Assembly (NCBI GenBank): GCA_944319935.1
Contig: CALUFM010000002.1
Span: 62,001-126,000, forward strand
DNA from: an uncultured Prevotella sp.
GTDB taxonomy: Bacteria; Bacteroidota; Bacteroidia; Bacteroidales; Bacteroidaceae
DNA length: 64,000 bases
Reading direction: 5' to 3'
A model generated the notes under the pieces. It did not search any database. It was not told the origin of the DNA and was given only the letters and a program-made list of their open reading frames with translations. Made by a program: the position numbers and the translations under genes. Shown in pieces: positions 55,915 through 64,000 of this stretch. The number at the start of each line of letters is the position of its first letter. The stretch's first letter is position 1.

Positions 55915-57249
55915 TCATACAATGCCTTGCGCCATCATGCCTTTGGCCACTTTCAGGAAGCCGGCGATGTTTGCGCCTTTCACGTAATTGACATACCCGT
56001 CGGCCTCGGTGCCATATTTCACGCAGTTTGCGTGAATGTTATCCATTATCCTGTGCAGTTTCGCGTCAACCTCTTCGCGGCTCCAGCTCAGGCGTTCGGA
56101 GTTCTGGCTCATTTCCAGTCCTGACACTGCCACGCCTCCGGCGTTGGCCGCCTTGCCAGGAGAATAAAGTATCCTGGCGTCTTGGAACACCTTGATTGCT
56201 TCAGGAGTGGTAGGCATGTTCGCGCCTTCGCTTACGGCCATTACGCCGTTTTTCACCAACGCTTTCGCCGCCTCTTCGTTGATTTCGTTCTGTGTGGCCG
56301 ACGGCATGGCGATGTCTGCTTTCTCAAACCAAGGTTTCGCGCCTTCAACGTATTTCACTCCGTACTTCTCGGCGTACTCCCTTATGCGTCCGCGGTCGAT
56401 GTTTTTCAGCTCCATTATGTAGTCGAGTTTTTCGCGGTCTATGCCGTCCGGGTCATAGATGTAACCGTCAGAGTCAGAGCATGTCAGGACTTTCGCGCCG
56501 AGTTCGATGCATTTTTCCATTGTGTATTGCGCCACGTTGCCCGCCCCGCTTACAAGCACGGTCTTGCCGGCGATGTCAAGTCCGCGGGTGGCGAGCATGT
56601 TTTGCAGGAAGTAGACGTTGCCGTAGCCGGTAGCTTCGGGGCGGATGAGCGAACCGCCGAACTGCAGTCCCTTGCCCGTCAGCACGCCGTTCCATTCGTG
56701 GGTGAGCTTCTTGTACATGCCAAACATGTACGCAACCTCACGCCCGCCTACGCCGATGTCGCCGGCGGGCACGTCCTCGTCAGGGCCTATGTGGCGGTAA
56801 AGCTCCGTCATGAAGGCCTGGCAGAAGCGCATCACTTCGGCGTCGCTCTTGCCGCGCGGACTGAAGTCCGACCCGCCTTTCGCCCCTCCCATGGGCAGCG
56901 TTGTGAGCGAATTCTTGAACGTTTGCTCGAATGCGAGGAACTTCAATATGCTCGGGGTCACCGACTGGTGGAATCTTATGCCGCCTTTGTACGGGCCAAT
57001 CACGTTGCTGTGCTGTACGCGGTATCCCATGTTTGTCCTAACGTTGCCCCTGTCGTCAACCCATGTCACCCTGAATTGTATAATCCTGTCAGGTATGCAA
57101 AGGCGTTCTATCAGGTTTGCCCTGTCAAATTCGGGATGCTTGTTGTACTCCTCTTCTATCGTTCCCAATACTTGGCTCACCGCCTGTATGTACTCCGGTT
57201 CGTTGGGAAACCTGAGCCGCAGGTTATCCACTACTTTTGTTGCATTCAT
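55915..57249 (-). CDS. gdhA: Glutamate dehydrogenase, NADP-type hexameric
   Basis: A 444-residue enzyme interconverting 2-oxoglutarate plus ammonia and glutamate. Substrate lysines lie in YKGGIRFH and LPMGGAKGGSDF; GPDEDVPAGDIGVGGREVAYMFG and GKGLQFGGSLIRPEATGYG are typical, as is the coenzyme loop VLVSGAGNVAQYTMEK. Length and sequence match the short bacterial biosynthetic class. The ATG at 57249 follows a consensus promoter; the longer frame to 57330 crosses that promoter. Confidence 0.97.
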   Translation of the reverse strand: MNATKVVDNLRLRFPNEPEYIQAVSQVLGTIEEEYNKHPEFDRANLIERLCIPDRIIQFRVTWVDDRGNVRTNMGYRVQHSNVIGPYKGGIRFHQSVTPSILKFLAFEQTFKNSLTTLPMGGAKGGSDFSPRGKSDAEVMRFCQAFMTELYRHIGPDEDVPAGDIGVGGREVAYMFGMYKKLTHEWNGVLTGKGLQFGGSLIRPEATGYGNVYFLQNMLATRGLDIAGKTVLVSGAGNVAQYTMEKCIELGAKVLTCSDSDGYIYDPDGIDREKLDYIMELKNIDRGRIREYAEKYGVKYVEGAKPWFEKADIAMPSATQNEINEEAAKALVKNGVMAVSEGANMPTTPEAIKVFQDARILYSPGKAANAGGVAVSGLEMSQNSERLSWSREEVDAKLHRIMDNIHANCVKYGTEADGYVNYVKGANIAGFLKVAKGMMAQGIV

Positions 57250-57317
57250 ATCTTTTACCTTATTAATATTGTTGTTTGATGTCGTGTAGATGTTGCTTTT
57301 TTTAATGTTTGCGATTG

Positions 57318-57348
57318 CAAATATACACATAATTTAGGTGAATTCAAA
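57318..57348 (-). promoter_or_regulatory. Promoter of gdhA
   Basis: Minus strand TTTG (57345-57348), exactly 19 bases, TATATTTG (57318-57325), 68 bases before the ATG. Confidence 0.88.
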
Positions 57349-57558
57349 TAAAAAGACATGTTTTTATGAAAATCAGCGTCAAAAAGATTGGATTTATTGT
57401 TTATGTGTGACGTTTTATTATGATATACAAAGCTTGTCCTTGCGCTTTTGGCGACGGTTATTCTCTCGTTTGTCCGGATGTGTTTGCGTAATGTCGAGTA
57501 AGTTGTTGTAAACCAACAGTTTGCGAATGCTCGAACCGTTTAGGGCGACATGTTCTGC

Positions 57559-57642
57559 TAAAGGTGGCCTTTTAGAAAACAAGAGGTCACCTTTTGCAAC
57601 CTGAAAGGCCACGTTTCGCAAGCTGAAAGGTTGCTTTTTGCG
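57559..57642. repeat. AAAGGCC-family repeat cluster, copy 9
   Basis: In the 686-base gap between divergent gdhA and lysS. TAAAGGTGGCCTTTTAG faces GAGGTCACCTTTTGC; then GAAAGGCCACGTTTCGC faces TGAAAGGTTGCTTTTTGCG. Between the gdhA promoter and this cluster I see no gene or clear signal. Confidence 0.75.
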
Positions 57643-57770
57643 ATAAGCCAGTCAATTTTCATAAAGCTTGTTTTTGAGGCATAATTTAATAGGTCCGTGT
57701 CGTATCCACGTTTTGCATTCCAAATACGATTAAACTTCCTTAAACCTTCGTTTATGTCGGCATTTATTTG

Positions 57771-57778
57771 TATTTTTG
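57771..57778 (+). promoter_or_regulatory. Candidate -7 element of lysS
   Basis: TATTTTTG, 158 bases before the lysS ATG; the long leader contains an inverted-repeat element. Upstream TTTG not at standard spacing. Confidence 0.5.
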
Positions 57779-57817
57779 CAGGGAATATGCTGCGTTTATG
57801 CGGCAAACATATACAGT

Positions 57818-57914
57818 AATGAATAATGAAAGAGTGAATAATGAATAATTAGGCAGATGCTACTGAATGAAATCTGCAAGGCGATTTGTTCATTTTTCAT
57901 CATTCATTGTTCAT
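57818..57914. repeat. Inverted-repeat element in the lysS leader (about 97 bases)
   Basis: Left arm AATGAATAATGAAAGAG plus TGAATAATGAA (from 57818) pairs with right arm TTCATTTTTCATCATTC plus ATTGTTCATT (to 57914) over about 26 bases with few mismatches. Inside, GCAGAT and ATCTGC form a second stem. No coding capacity; looks like a MITE-like or REP-like insertion just before the lysS start. Confidence 0.75.
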
Positions 57915-57935
57915 TAAAAAGAACATAGTCTAAGT

Positions 57936-59678
57936 ATGAACGTTTTAGAACTGAGTGAACAGGAAATTGGCAGACGCCAAAGTCTCGAAGAGCTGCGTGC
58001 GATGGGCATTGACCCGTATCCTGCGGCGGAGTATCCAACCAACGCTTTCTCAACCGACATCAAGGACGGTTTTAAAGACGACGAGCCGCGCCGTGAGGTG
58101 TGCATCGCCGGGCGTATGATGAGCCGCCGCGTGATGGGCAAGGCGGCTTTCGCCGAGCTTCAGGACTCGAAGGGCAGGATACAGGTTTACATAACGCGTG
58201 ACGACATTTGCCCGGGCGAGGATAAGGAATTATATAACAAGGTTTTCAAGAAATTGCTTGACATCGGCGACTTTGTCGGCGTGAAGGGTTTTGTGTTCCG
58301 CACGCAGACGGGCGAAATCAGCGTACACGCGCAGAGCCTGACGTTGCTCTCGAAGAGCCTCAAGCCGCTGCCGATAGTGAAGTACAAGGACGGCGTGGCT
58401 TACGACAAGTTTGACGATCCGGAGCTGCGCTACCGCCAGAGATATGTTGACCTCGTGGTGAATGACGGAGTGAAGGACACCTTCATGCAGCGTGCCACGG
58501 TCATCAGGACTATAAGGAAAGTGCTTGATGAGGCCGGATACACCGAGGTGGAGACGCCTACGCTGCAGACAATTGCCGGCGGAGCGAGCGCGAGGCCGTT
58601 CATAACGCACTTCAACGCGCTTGACACCGACATGTACATGCGCATAGCCACGGAGCTTTACCTGAAGAGGCTGATTGTAGGCGGATTTGAGGGTGTGTAC
58701 GAAATCGGCAAGAACTTCCGCAACGAAGGTATGGACCGTAATCACAACCCTGAGTTCACGTGCATGGAACTGTACGTGCAGTACAAGGACTACAACTGGA
58801 TGATGTCGTTCACTGAGAAGCTGCTCGAAGCGGTTTGTATCGCCGTAAACGGCAAGCCTGAGCGTGAAATCGACGGCAATATCGTCAGTTTCAAGGCTCC
58901 TTACCGACGTCTGCCTATTCTCGATGCAATCAAGGAAAAGACGGGTTACGACCTTACGGGCATGGACGAGGCGCAAATCCGTGAGGTTTGCAAGAAGCTG
59001 AACATGGAGATTGACGACACGATGGGCAAAGGGAAACTCATCGACGAAATCTTTGGAGAGTTCTGCGAAGGCACGTTCATCCAGCCTACGTTCATAACCG
59101 ACTATCCTGTTGAGATGTCGCCGCTTACGAAGATGCACCGCTCAAAGCCGGGACTGACCGAGCGTTTTGAGCTTATGGTTAACGGCAAGGAGCTTGCCAA
59201 CGCTTATTCTGAGCTTAACGACCCCATTGACCAGGAAGAGCGCTTCAAGGAGCAGATGCGCCTGGCCGACAAGGGTGACGACGAGGCCATGATAATTGAC
59301 CAGGACTTTTTGCGTGCCTTGCAATATGGTATGCCGCCGACGAGCGGCATAGGCATCGGCATTGACCGTTTGGTGATGCTCATGACAGGTAAGACTTACA
59401 TACAGGAGGTGTTGTTCTTCCCGCAGATGCGCCCTGAGAAGAAAGCCCCGAAGAGCAGTGTCGAAGAGTGGAAGGCTCTCGGCGTGCCTGAGGAATGGGT
59501 GCCCGTACTGAACAAGTGTGGTTATTACTTGGTGACGGACATCAAGGACGTGAACCCGCAGAAGTTGCAGATGGACGCTTGCGGAGTGAACAAGAAATAC
59601 AAGTTGGGTTACGACAATCCCAAGGTTGACGAGTTCGCCAAGTGGATAGAAGCAGTAAATAAAATTGAAAATTCATAA
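57936..59678 (+). CDS. lysS: Lysyl-tRNA synthetase, class II
   Basis: A 580-residue class II LysRS. OB-fold anticodon domain (VCIAGRMMSRRVMGKAAFAEL), motif 2 in GKNFRNEGMDRNHNPEFTC, lysine-pocket FELMVNGKELANAYSELND and motif 3 GIGIGIDRLVML. About 75 residues longer than E. coli LysS because of a C-terminal extension after the catalytic domain (VPEEWVPVLNKCGYYLVTDI ... EFAKWIEAVNKIE), as in other Bacteroidales. It starts a plus-strand run with gpsA, pgi and a HAD gene. Confidence 0.97.
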   Translation: MNVLELSEQEIGRRQSLEELRAMGIDPYPAAEYPTNAFSTDIKDGFKDDEPRREVCIAGRMMSRRVMGKAAFAELQDSKGRIQVYITRDDICPGEDKELYNKVFKKLLDIGDFVGVKGFVFRTQTGEISVHAQSLTLLSKSLKPLPIVKYKDGVAYDKFDDPELRYRQRYVDLVVNDGVKDTFMQRATVIRTIRKVLDEAGYTEVETPTLQTIAGGASARPFITHFNALDTDMYMRIATELYLKRLIVGGFEGVYEIGKNFRNEGMDRNHNPEFTCMELYVQYKDYNWMMSFTEKLLEAVCIAVNGKPEREIDGNIVSFKAPYRRLPILDAIKEKTGYDLTGMDEAQIREVCKKLNMEIDDTMGKGKLIDEIFGEFCEGTFIQPTFITDYPVEMSPLTKMHRSKPGLTERFELMVNGKELANAYSELNDPIDQEERFKEQMRLADKGDDEAMIIDQDFLRALQYGMPPTSGIGIGIDRLVMLMTGKTYIQEVLFFPQMRPEKKAPKSSVEEWKALGVPEEWVPVLNKCGYYLVTDIKDVNPQKLQMDACGVNKKYKLGYDNPKVDEFAKWIEAVNKIENS

Positions 59679-59788
59679 TTGGAAATGGAGAATTATGATT
59701 ACCTTTGCTAACGTGAATGCCCGTTGGACGGTGAAATAAAGGTAATCATAATTCCCAAATTCCCGATTCTTAATTCTCAATTGAAGGA
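59668..59788. repeat. Inverted-repeat element between lysS and gpsA
   Basis: Perfect 17-base arms GAATTATGATTACCTTT (59690-59706) and AAAGGTAATCATAATTC (59738-59754) flank a 31-base centre. Outside them the match continues imperfectly (AATTCATAATTGG against AATTAAGAATCGG on the other strand). It fills nearly the whole gap between the two genes. Confidence 0.8.
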
Positions 59789-59790
59789 AA

Positions 59791-60786
59791 ATGTACGACT
59801 GCGGAAAAATAGCGATTATTGGCGGGGGTAGCTGGGCTACAGCCATTGCCAAGATTGTAGTGGAGCATACGCACCATATCGGGTGGTATATGCGCCGCGA
59901 TGACCGCATCGAAGATTTCAAGAGGCTCGGCCACAACCCCGCTTATCTTACGAGTGTACACTTTAATATAAGCGAGATAGCCTTTTTCAGCGACATCAAT
60001 AAAATCGTGCAGGCATACGATACGCTTATTTTTGTCACTCCTTCGGCTTACATCAAGAACCACCTGAAAAGGCTCAAGACACGCATAAGAGACAAGTTCG
60101 TGATAACAGCCATCAAGGGGATTGTGCCGGATGAGAACCTCGTATGCTCGGAATATTTTCACCAAGTGTACGATGTCCCGTATCAGAACCTTGCGTGTCT
60201 TGGCGGCCCGTCGCATGCGGAAGAGGTGGCTCTTGAGCGTTTGTCTTACCTCACCGTTGGATGCAGCGACCGTGAAAAGGCGCAGGCTTTCTCTGAAATC
60301 CTTGTCTGTGATTACATAAAGACCAAAATCAGCAGTGACGTGATAGGCATAGAGTACGCCTCTGTATTGAAGAATGTTTACGCCATTGCCGCCGGCATTT
60401 GCAACGGGTTGAAGTACGGTGACAACTTTATGTCGGTGCTGATGGCCAATGCCATACAGGAAATGTCGCGTTTCCTGAAATCTGTTTACCCGCTTGACAG
60501 GAATATCACTGATTCCGTATATCTTGGCGATTTGCTTGTAACGGGGTATTCAAACTTCTCACGTAACCGCACTTTCGGCACCATGATAGGCAAAGGGTAC
60601 AGTGTGAAGAGTGCGCAAATAGAGATGGAAATGATTGCGGAAGGTTATTTCGGAACGAAGTGCATGAAAGAGATTAACCGTCATTGCCATGTCAACATGC
60701 CGATACTTGATGCCGTTTACAATATCTTATACGAACGGATTTCGCCGCAAATAGAAATTAAATTATTAACCGATTCTTTCAGATGA
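59791..60786 (+). CDS. gpsA: Glycerol-3-phosphate dehydrogenase [NAD(P)+]
   Basis: A 331-residue enzyme that reduces dihydroxyacetone phosphate to sn-glycerol 3-phosphate for phospholipid synthesis. N-terminal Rossmann motif IAIIGGGSWATAIAKIV, TLIFVTPSAY, the ITAIKGIVPDENL block, CLGGPSHAEEVA and the catalytic lysine region IEYASVLKNVYAIAAGICNGL. The second Gly-Asn pair of typical GpsA (GAGAWG) is GGGSWA here. Normal length. Confidence 0.95.
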   Translation: MYDCGKIAIIGGGSWATAIAKIVVEHTHHIGWYMRRDDRIEDFKRLGHNPAYLTSVHFNISEIAFFSDINKIVQAYDTLIFVTPSAYIKNHLKRLKTRIRDKFVITAIKGIVPDENLVCSEYFHQVYDVPYQNLACLGGPSHAEEVALERLSYLTVGCSDREKAQAFSEILVCDYIKTKISSDVIGIEYASVLKNVYAIAAGICNGLKYGDNFMSVLMANAIQEMSRFLKSVYPLDRNITDSVYLGDLLVTGYSNFSRNRTFGTMIGKGYSVKSAQIEMEMIAEGYFGTKCMKEINRHCHVNMPILDAVYNILYERISPQIEIKLLTDSFR

Positions 60787-60808
60787 AGAATCATAATACC
60801 AAATTCAA

Positions 60809-62167
60809 ATGAAAAATATCTCATTAGACGTAACAAAGGCCGTACAGTTTCTCGCTGAAGGAACTGTCAAGGCTTACGAGCCGAAAGTGAAAAACGCCCA
60901 AGAGGCTCTTGAGAACGGGACATGCCCGGGTAACGATTTCTTGGGATGGTTGCATCTGCCGTCGTCTATAACACCGGCATTCTTGCAGGAGATACAGGAT
61001 TGCGCCGACACTCTTCGCGCCAACTGCGAGGTGGTGGTGGTAGCTGGCATCGGTGGCAGTTATCTTGGCGCGCGTGCCGTTATCGAGGCTTTGGCAAATT
61101 CGTTCGCATGGCTAGTCGGCGACAAAAGCAATCCAGTAATCCTCTTTGCCGGCAACAACATAGGTGAAGACTATCTGTCTGAGCTTACAGAATATCTGAA
61201 AGGAAAGAAATTTGGCGTAATCAACATATCCAAGTCAGGCACAACTACCGAGACCGCGCTGACGTTCCGTTTACTGAAAAAGCAGTGTGAGGAGCAGCGT
61301 GGAAAAGAAGAAGCTAAGAAGGTTATCGTTGCAGTGACCGATGCCAAGAAGGGTGCGGCGCGTGCTGCGGCTGACAAAGAAGGTTACAAGACATTTGTCA
61401 TACCAGACAATGTCGGCGGACGTTTCTCTGTATTGACACCTGTGGGATTGCTTCCGATAGCTTGCGCAGGGTTTGACATCAAACAACTCGTAGCCGGTGC
61501 GGCCGATATGGAGAAGGTTTGTGGTAAGGATGTGCCTTACGAGGAGAATCCGGCGGCCGTTTACGCAGCCGTGCGCAACGGACTGTACGAGCAGGCTGGC
61601 AAGAAAATTGAGATAATGGTGAATTATCAGCCCAAGCTGCATTTCATGAGCGAATGGTGGAAACAGCTTTACGGAGAGAGCGAAGGCAAGGACGGAAAGG
61701 GTATTTTCCCAGCGTCGTGCGACTTTACCACCGACCTGCACTCTATGGGGCAGTGGATTCAGCAAGGTGAGCGCACAATCTATGAAACAGTAATAAGCAT
61801 AGAAAAGTCCAACCGCGAATTGCTGTTCCCCAATGATGATGAGAACCTTGACGGACTGAATTTCCTTGCGGGCAAGCGTGTTGACGAGGTTAACAAGATG
61901 GCTGAGCTTGGTACGCGCCTGGCTCATGTTGACGGCGGTGTGCCCAACATACGCATCAGTGTACCTGAGCTTAACGAGTATTACATAGGCCAGCTTATCT
62001 ATTTCTTCGAGAAAGCTTGCGGCATCAGTGGCAACATCCTTGGTGTGAATCCTTTCAACCAGCCTGGCGTTGAGGCTTACAAGAAAAACATGTTCGCACT
62101 TCTTGACAAGCCAGGGTACGAGGCTGACAGCAAGGCCATAAAGGAAAGGTTGGCCAACGAGAAATAA
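60809..62167 (+). CDS. pgi: Glucose-6-phosphate isomerase
   Basis: A 452-residue enzyme of the short bacterial type, interconverting glucose 6-phosphate and fructose 6-phosphate. SIS-domain motifs [20 protein letters not shown] and [34 protein letters not shown]; catalytic [16 protein letters not shown]-terminal lysine region [16 protein letters not shown]. Twenty-two bases after gpsA, so co-transcribed. Confidence 0.97.
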   Translation: MKNISLDVTKAVQFLAEGTVKAYEPKVKNAQEALENGTCPGNDFLGWLHLPSSITPAFLQEIQDCADTLRANCEVVVVAGIGGSYLGARAVIEALANSFAWLVGDKSNPVILFAGNNIGEDYLSELTEYLKGKKFGVINISKSGTTTETALTFRLLKKQCEEQRGKEEAKKVIVAVTDAKKGAARAAADKEGYKTFVIPDNVGGRFSVLTPVGLLPIACAGFDIKQLVAGAADMEKVCGKDVPYEENPAAVYAAVRNGLYEQAGKKIEIMVNYQPKLHFMSEWWKQLYGESEGKDGKGIFPASCDFTTDLHSMGQWIQQGERTIYETVISIEKSNRELLFPNDDENLDGLNFLAGKRVDEVNKMAELGTRLAHVDGGVPNIRISVPELNEYYIGQLIYFFEKACGISGNILGVNPFNQPGVEAYKKNMFALLDKPGYEADSKAIKERLANEK

Positions 62168-62333
62168 AGGTTTCATTAAGGTTGTGAGGTTCTGAGGGCA
62201 TACGGTTTTACTGTTGTGATAAGAGTCTGATTCTATCAAAATCATACAATCAAATAACAGCAACACTGTAAAATCTTATGACATCATGATTTCAAAAAAC
62301 TTAAAAACCAATAACCGTATAACCATAGAATTA

Positions 62334-63068
62334 ATGTTTGAAACCGAAATCTACCAATACATGAAAAAGCACGGTCTTGAGGCATTTACGCCCAAGGCCG
62401 TGCTTTTTGATATGGACGGCGTATTATATGACAGCATGCCTAACCACGCCAAGAGCTGGCATGAGTCGATGGCCAAGTTTGGGCTTGACATGGCTCCAGA
62501 GGAGGCTTACACGTATGAAGGCATGCGTGGTGTAGAGACCATCAAGTTGCTGGCCAAGCGTCAGTGGGGCAGGGATTTGACTGACGATGAGGCTGCCAAG
62601 ATGTATGAGAAAAAGTCTGAAGCTTTTCGCGCTTGTCCCAAGGCCGAGAAGATGGTAGGCGTGGAGGAGCTTATGCGCAAGATTAAGTCAGACGGATTGA
62701 AAATCGTTGTGGTGACGGGCAGCGGACAAAAGAGCCTGCTCAAGAGGCTTGAAGAAGAGTTTGCGGGGCTTGTCAGTGGAGACTTGACGGTTACAAGTTT
62801 CGATGTCAAGCGCGGGAAACCTGACCCAGAACCATATCTCCGTGGTCTTGAGAAGGTCGGCATAAAGCCTTGTGAAGGCATTGTCGTAGAAAATGCCCCA
62901 CTTGGAGTGCGTGCCGCCGTTGCCGCAGGAATATTTACTATAGCAGTAAACACAGGGCCTCTGCCTGACGAAGCGTTGACATCAGAGGGCGCGAACCTGG
63001 TATTTGCCAAGATGACAGACTTGCGGGATGCTTGGGAAGTATTGCTTTCGGAAGCGAGAAAGATATAG
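62334..63068 (+). CDS. HAD-superfamily phosphatase (beta-phosphoglucomutase/phosphatase-like)
   Basis: A 244-residue HAD hydrolase: motif I AVLFDMDGVLYDS (nucleophile and acid Asp), motif II VVVTGSG, motif III lysine in VKRGKPDPEPYL, motif IV IVVENAPLGVRAAVAAG (VEDS-like but with Asn). The cap domain is helical (MAKFGLDMAPEEAYTYEG). Substrate is probably a sugar phosphate; pgi upstream fits this. I chose ATG 62334 (MFETEIYQYMKKHG); an upstream in-frame ATG at 62286 adds 16 residues without similarity. Confidence 0.88.
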   Translation: MFETEIYQYMKKHGLEAFTPKAVLFDMDGVLYDSMPNHAKSWHESMAKFGLDMAPEEAYTYEGMRGVETIKLLAKRQWGRDLTDDEAAKMYEKKSEAFRACPKAEKMVGVEELMRKIKSDGLKIVVVTGSGQKSLLKRLEEEFAGLVSGDLTVTSFDVKRGKPDPEPYLRGLEKVGIKPCEGIVVENAPLGVRAAVAAGIFTIAVNTGPLPDEALTSEGANLVFAKMTDLRDAWEVLLSEARKI

Positions 63069-63108
63069 GATTCAGCATCCAGTTAATAAGGATTGTCTTG
63101 TGATTCGT

Positions 63109-63133
63109 GGTAAGGGCCAGTGTGGCTCTTGCC
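63109..63133 (+). terminator. Terminator after the HAD gene
   Basis: GGTAAGGGCCA / TGGCTCTTGCC, loop GTG, with two wobble pairs, followed by ATTTATTTTG. Confidence 0.7.
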
Positions 63134-63166
63134 ATTTATTTTGTCTTGTTGTGAACAGATGTCTGT

Positions 63167-63250
63167 AAAAGGTGGTATTTCGCGTTGTAAGAAATGGCCT
63201 TTCGCCGTCTTGTTCACGGCTTTTTGACGCATGAAAGGGGACCTTTCGGA
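63167..63250. repeat. AAAGGCC-family repeat cluster, copy 10
   Basis: GTAAAAGGTGGTATTTCGCG faces TAAGAAATGGCCTTTCGC; then a shorter CACGGCTTTTTGACGC and ATGAAAGGGGACCTTTCGG. Lies in the 307-base gap between the HAD gene and the transposase, together with the HAD terminator and the hairpin at the transposase start. Confidence 0.7.
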
Positions 63251-63307
63251 AAGATGCTTTTATTCAGTAAACGTGAGTTCGGCATAAGAAAGCCATTAAA
63301 AAAGTTG

Positions 63308-63376
63308 TGGGAATGGAATGTTTTTAGTACCTTTAAGGGTGAAAATCAACAAGTTACATAAAAACATCCATTCCCA
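63308..63376 (+). repeat. Inverted repeat covering the transposase start codon
   Basis: TGGGAATGGAATGTTTTTA (63308-63326) pairs with TAAAAACATCCATTCCCA (63359-63376) with one bulged base. The A of the transposase ATG is the last base of the right arm. Confidence 0.75.
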
Positions 63377-64000
63377 TGACAGATGCAAATTTAATAGAAA
63401 TTTTCTGTATTCTCGACGAATTCTGCAAATATTTCATTCCCGAACTGAAGAAACACACGTTGGACACCTGTGGCAAACGCCGCCGCAACCGTCCGTGCCG
63501 CATGTCGGACAGCGAGGTGATGACCATCCTCGTACTCTTCCACACCATGCGCCACCGTGACCTCAAGTCGTTCTACCTCGGCTACGTATGCAACCACATG
63601 CGCAGGGGGTTTCCCAACCGCCTGTCCTACAACCGCTTCGTCAAAAGGTAGGCCAAGGTCGGGCTTAACCTGCTGCTGTTCTTCCAGACGTGCGCATTGG
63701 GCAAATGCACGGGCATATCAATAATCGATTCCACGCCGCTGGCGTCATGCCACATAAAGGTGCCCACAGCCACAAGACCATGAGGGGATGGGCGGCCAGG
63801 GGCAAATGCACCATGGGATGGTTCTACGGCTTCAAGCTGCATATCGTCATTAACGACCGCGGAGAAATCATACAATGGACGCTCACGCCCGGGAACGTGG
63901 ACGACCGTGAACCCTTGAAGGACAAGGACTTCACACACAGGCTCTTCGGGAAGCTCTTCGCCGACAGGGGGTACATAAGCCGGGAGCTGTTCGAGACCCT
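63376..64000 (+). pseudogene. IS982-family transposase, disrupted and cut by window edge
   Basis: Starts MTDANLIEIFCILDEFCKYF, typical of IS982 transposases, with MTILVLFHTMRHRDLKSFYL and NRLSYNRFVKR. Then an in-frame TAG (63649-63651) stands where the family has a Gln-like codon; the same frame continues AKVGLNLLLFFQTCALGK with the first catalytic Asp in IIDSTPLASCHIK. Near 63755 one base is missing and reading resumes in the next frame as AHSHKTMRGWAARGKCTMG, WFYGFKLHIVINDRG and the second Asp in FADRGYISREL. Two independent lesions make it inactive. The right end lies outside the window. Confidence 0.88.

Noticed and set aside
56182..57279. 365-codon plus-strand frame opposite gdhA
   Set aside because: Antisense shadow of a well-conserved gene; no recognisable protein and it crosses the gdhA promoter.

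Overview
The window reads as chromosomal DNA of a host-associated anaerobic member of the Bacteroidales (Bacteroidota). Support: several promoters of the Bacteroidota type (TTTG, about 19 bases, TAnnTTTG); an NAD-dependent ligase; pyruvate:ferredoxin oxidoreductase; PPi-dependent phosphofructokinase; serine palmitoyltransferase; a methylmalonyl-CoA mutase pair; a DUF4296 lipoprotein in an ileS-lspA cluster; and BspA-type leucine-rich repeats. Gene content and order suggest a Prevotellaceae-like or related gut/oral lineage, but the species cannot be fixed from this sequence. Most of the window is ordinary core chromosome. The only clear mobile element is a decayed IS982-type transposase at the right edge.

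Layout. 1-2664 (minus): a frameshifted small gene and a eukaryotic-like protein kinase fused to about 16 BspA-type repeats. 2813-10016 (minus): ligA, a LuxR-type regulator, the membrane, biotin-carrier and small subunits of a sodium-pumping decarboxylase, and an AspT/YidE-type transporter. 10792-14801 (plus): the two methylmalonyl-CoA mutase subunits. Mutase and decarboxylase parts diverge from one intergenic region and together fit the succinate-to-propionate route. 15090-18751 (minus): amidase-type lipoprotein, acyltransferase and a small protein. 18945-25114: PPi-phosphofructokinase, GH25 lysozyme, prmA (minus), a Trp/Tyr-rich secreted protein and an outer-membrane protein. 25374-32695 (plus): ileS, a DksA-like protein, lspA, DUF4296 lipoprotein, a 65-residue protein and comEC. 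32909-37697 (minus): nifJ and an AAA ATPase.

38197-46614: an ATP-grasp-like protein, a GH43 enzyme, a GT-C and a GT2 glycosyltransferase that probably work as a pair, and a lipid kinase divergent from serine palmitoyltransferase (sphingolipid synthesis). A tRNA-Pro(UGG), a phytase-like secreted protein, a PP2C-like protein, a YgiQ-type radical SAM protein and a small protein follow. 51104-55836 is the phosphate locus: phoU-pstB-pstA-pstC on minus, diverging from pstS on plus, with an ordered array of 11-base-spaced TGTnAC repeats between them. 55915-63068: gdhA (minus), then lysS, gpsA, pgi and a HAD phosphatase (plus).

The observations most worth a second look are four. (1) A dispersed intergenic repeat family: units of about 16 bases beginning AAAGGCC, paired into hairpins, at ten sites about every 6 kb. 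(2) A PstS-like half-domain inserted in PstC. (3) The putative PhoB operator array. (4) Two inverted-repeat elements bracketing lysS. No CRISPR array, prophage or defence island was seen.
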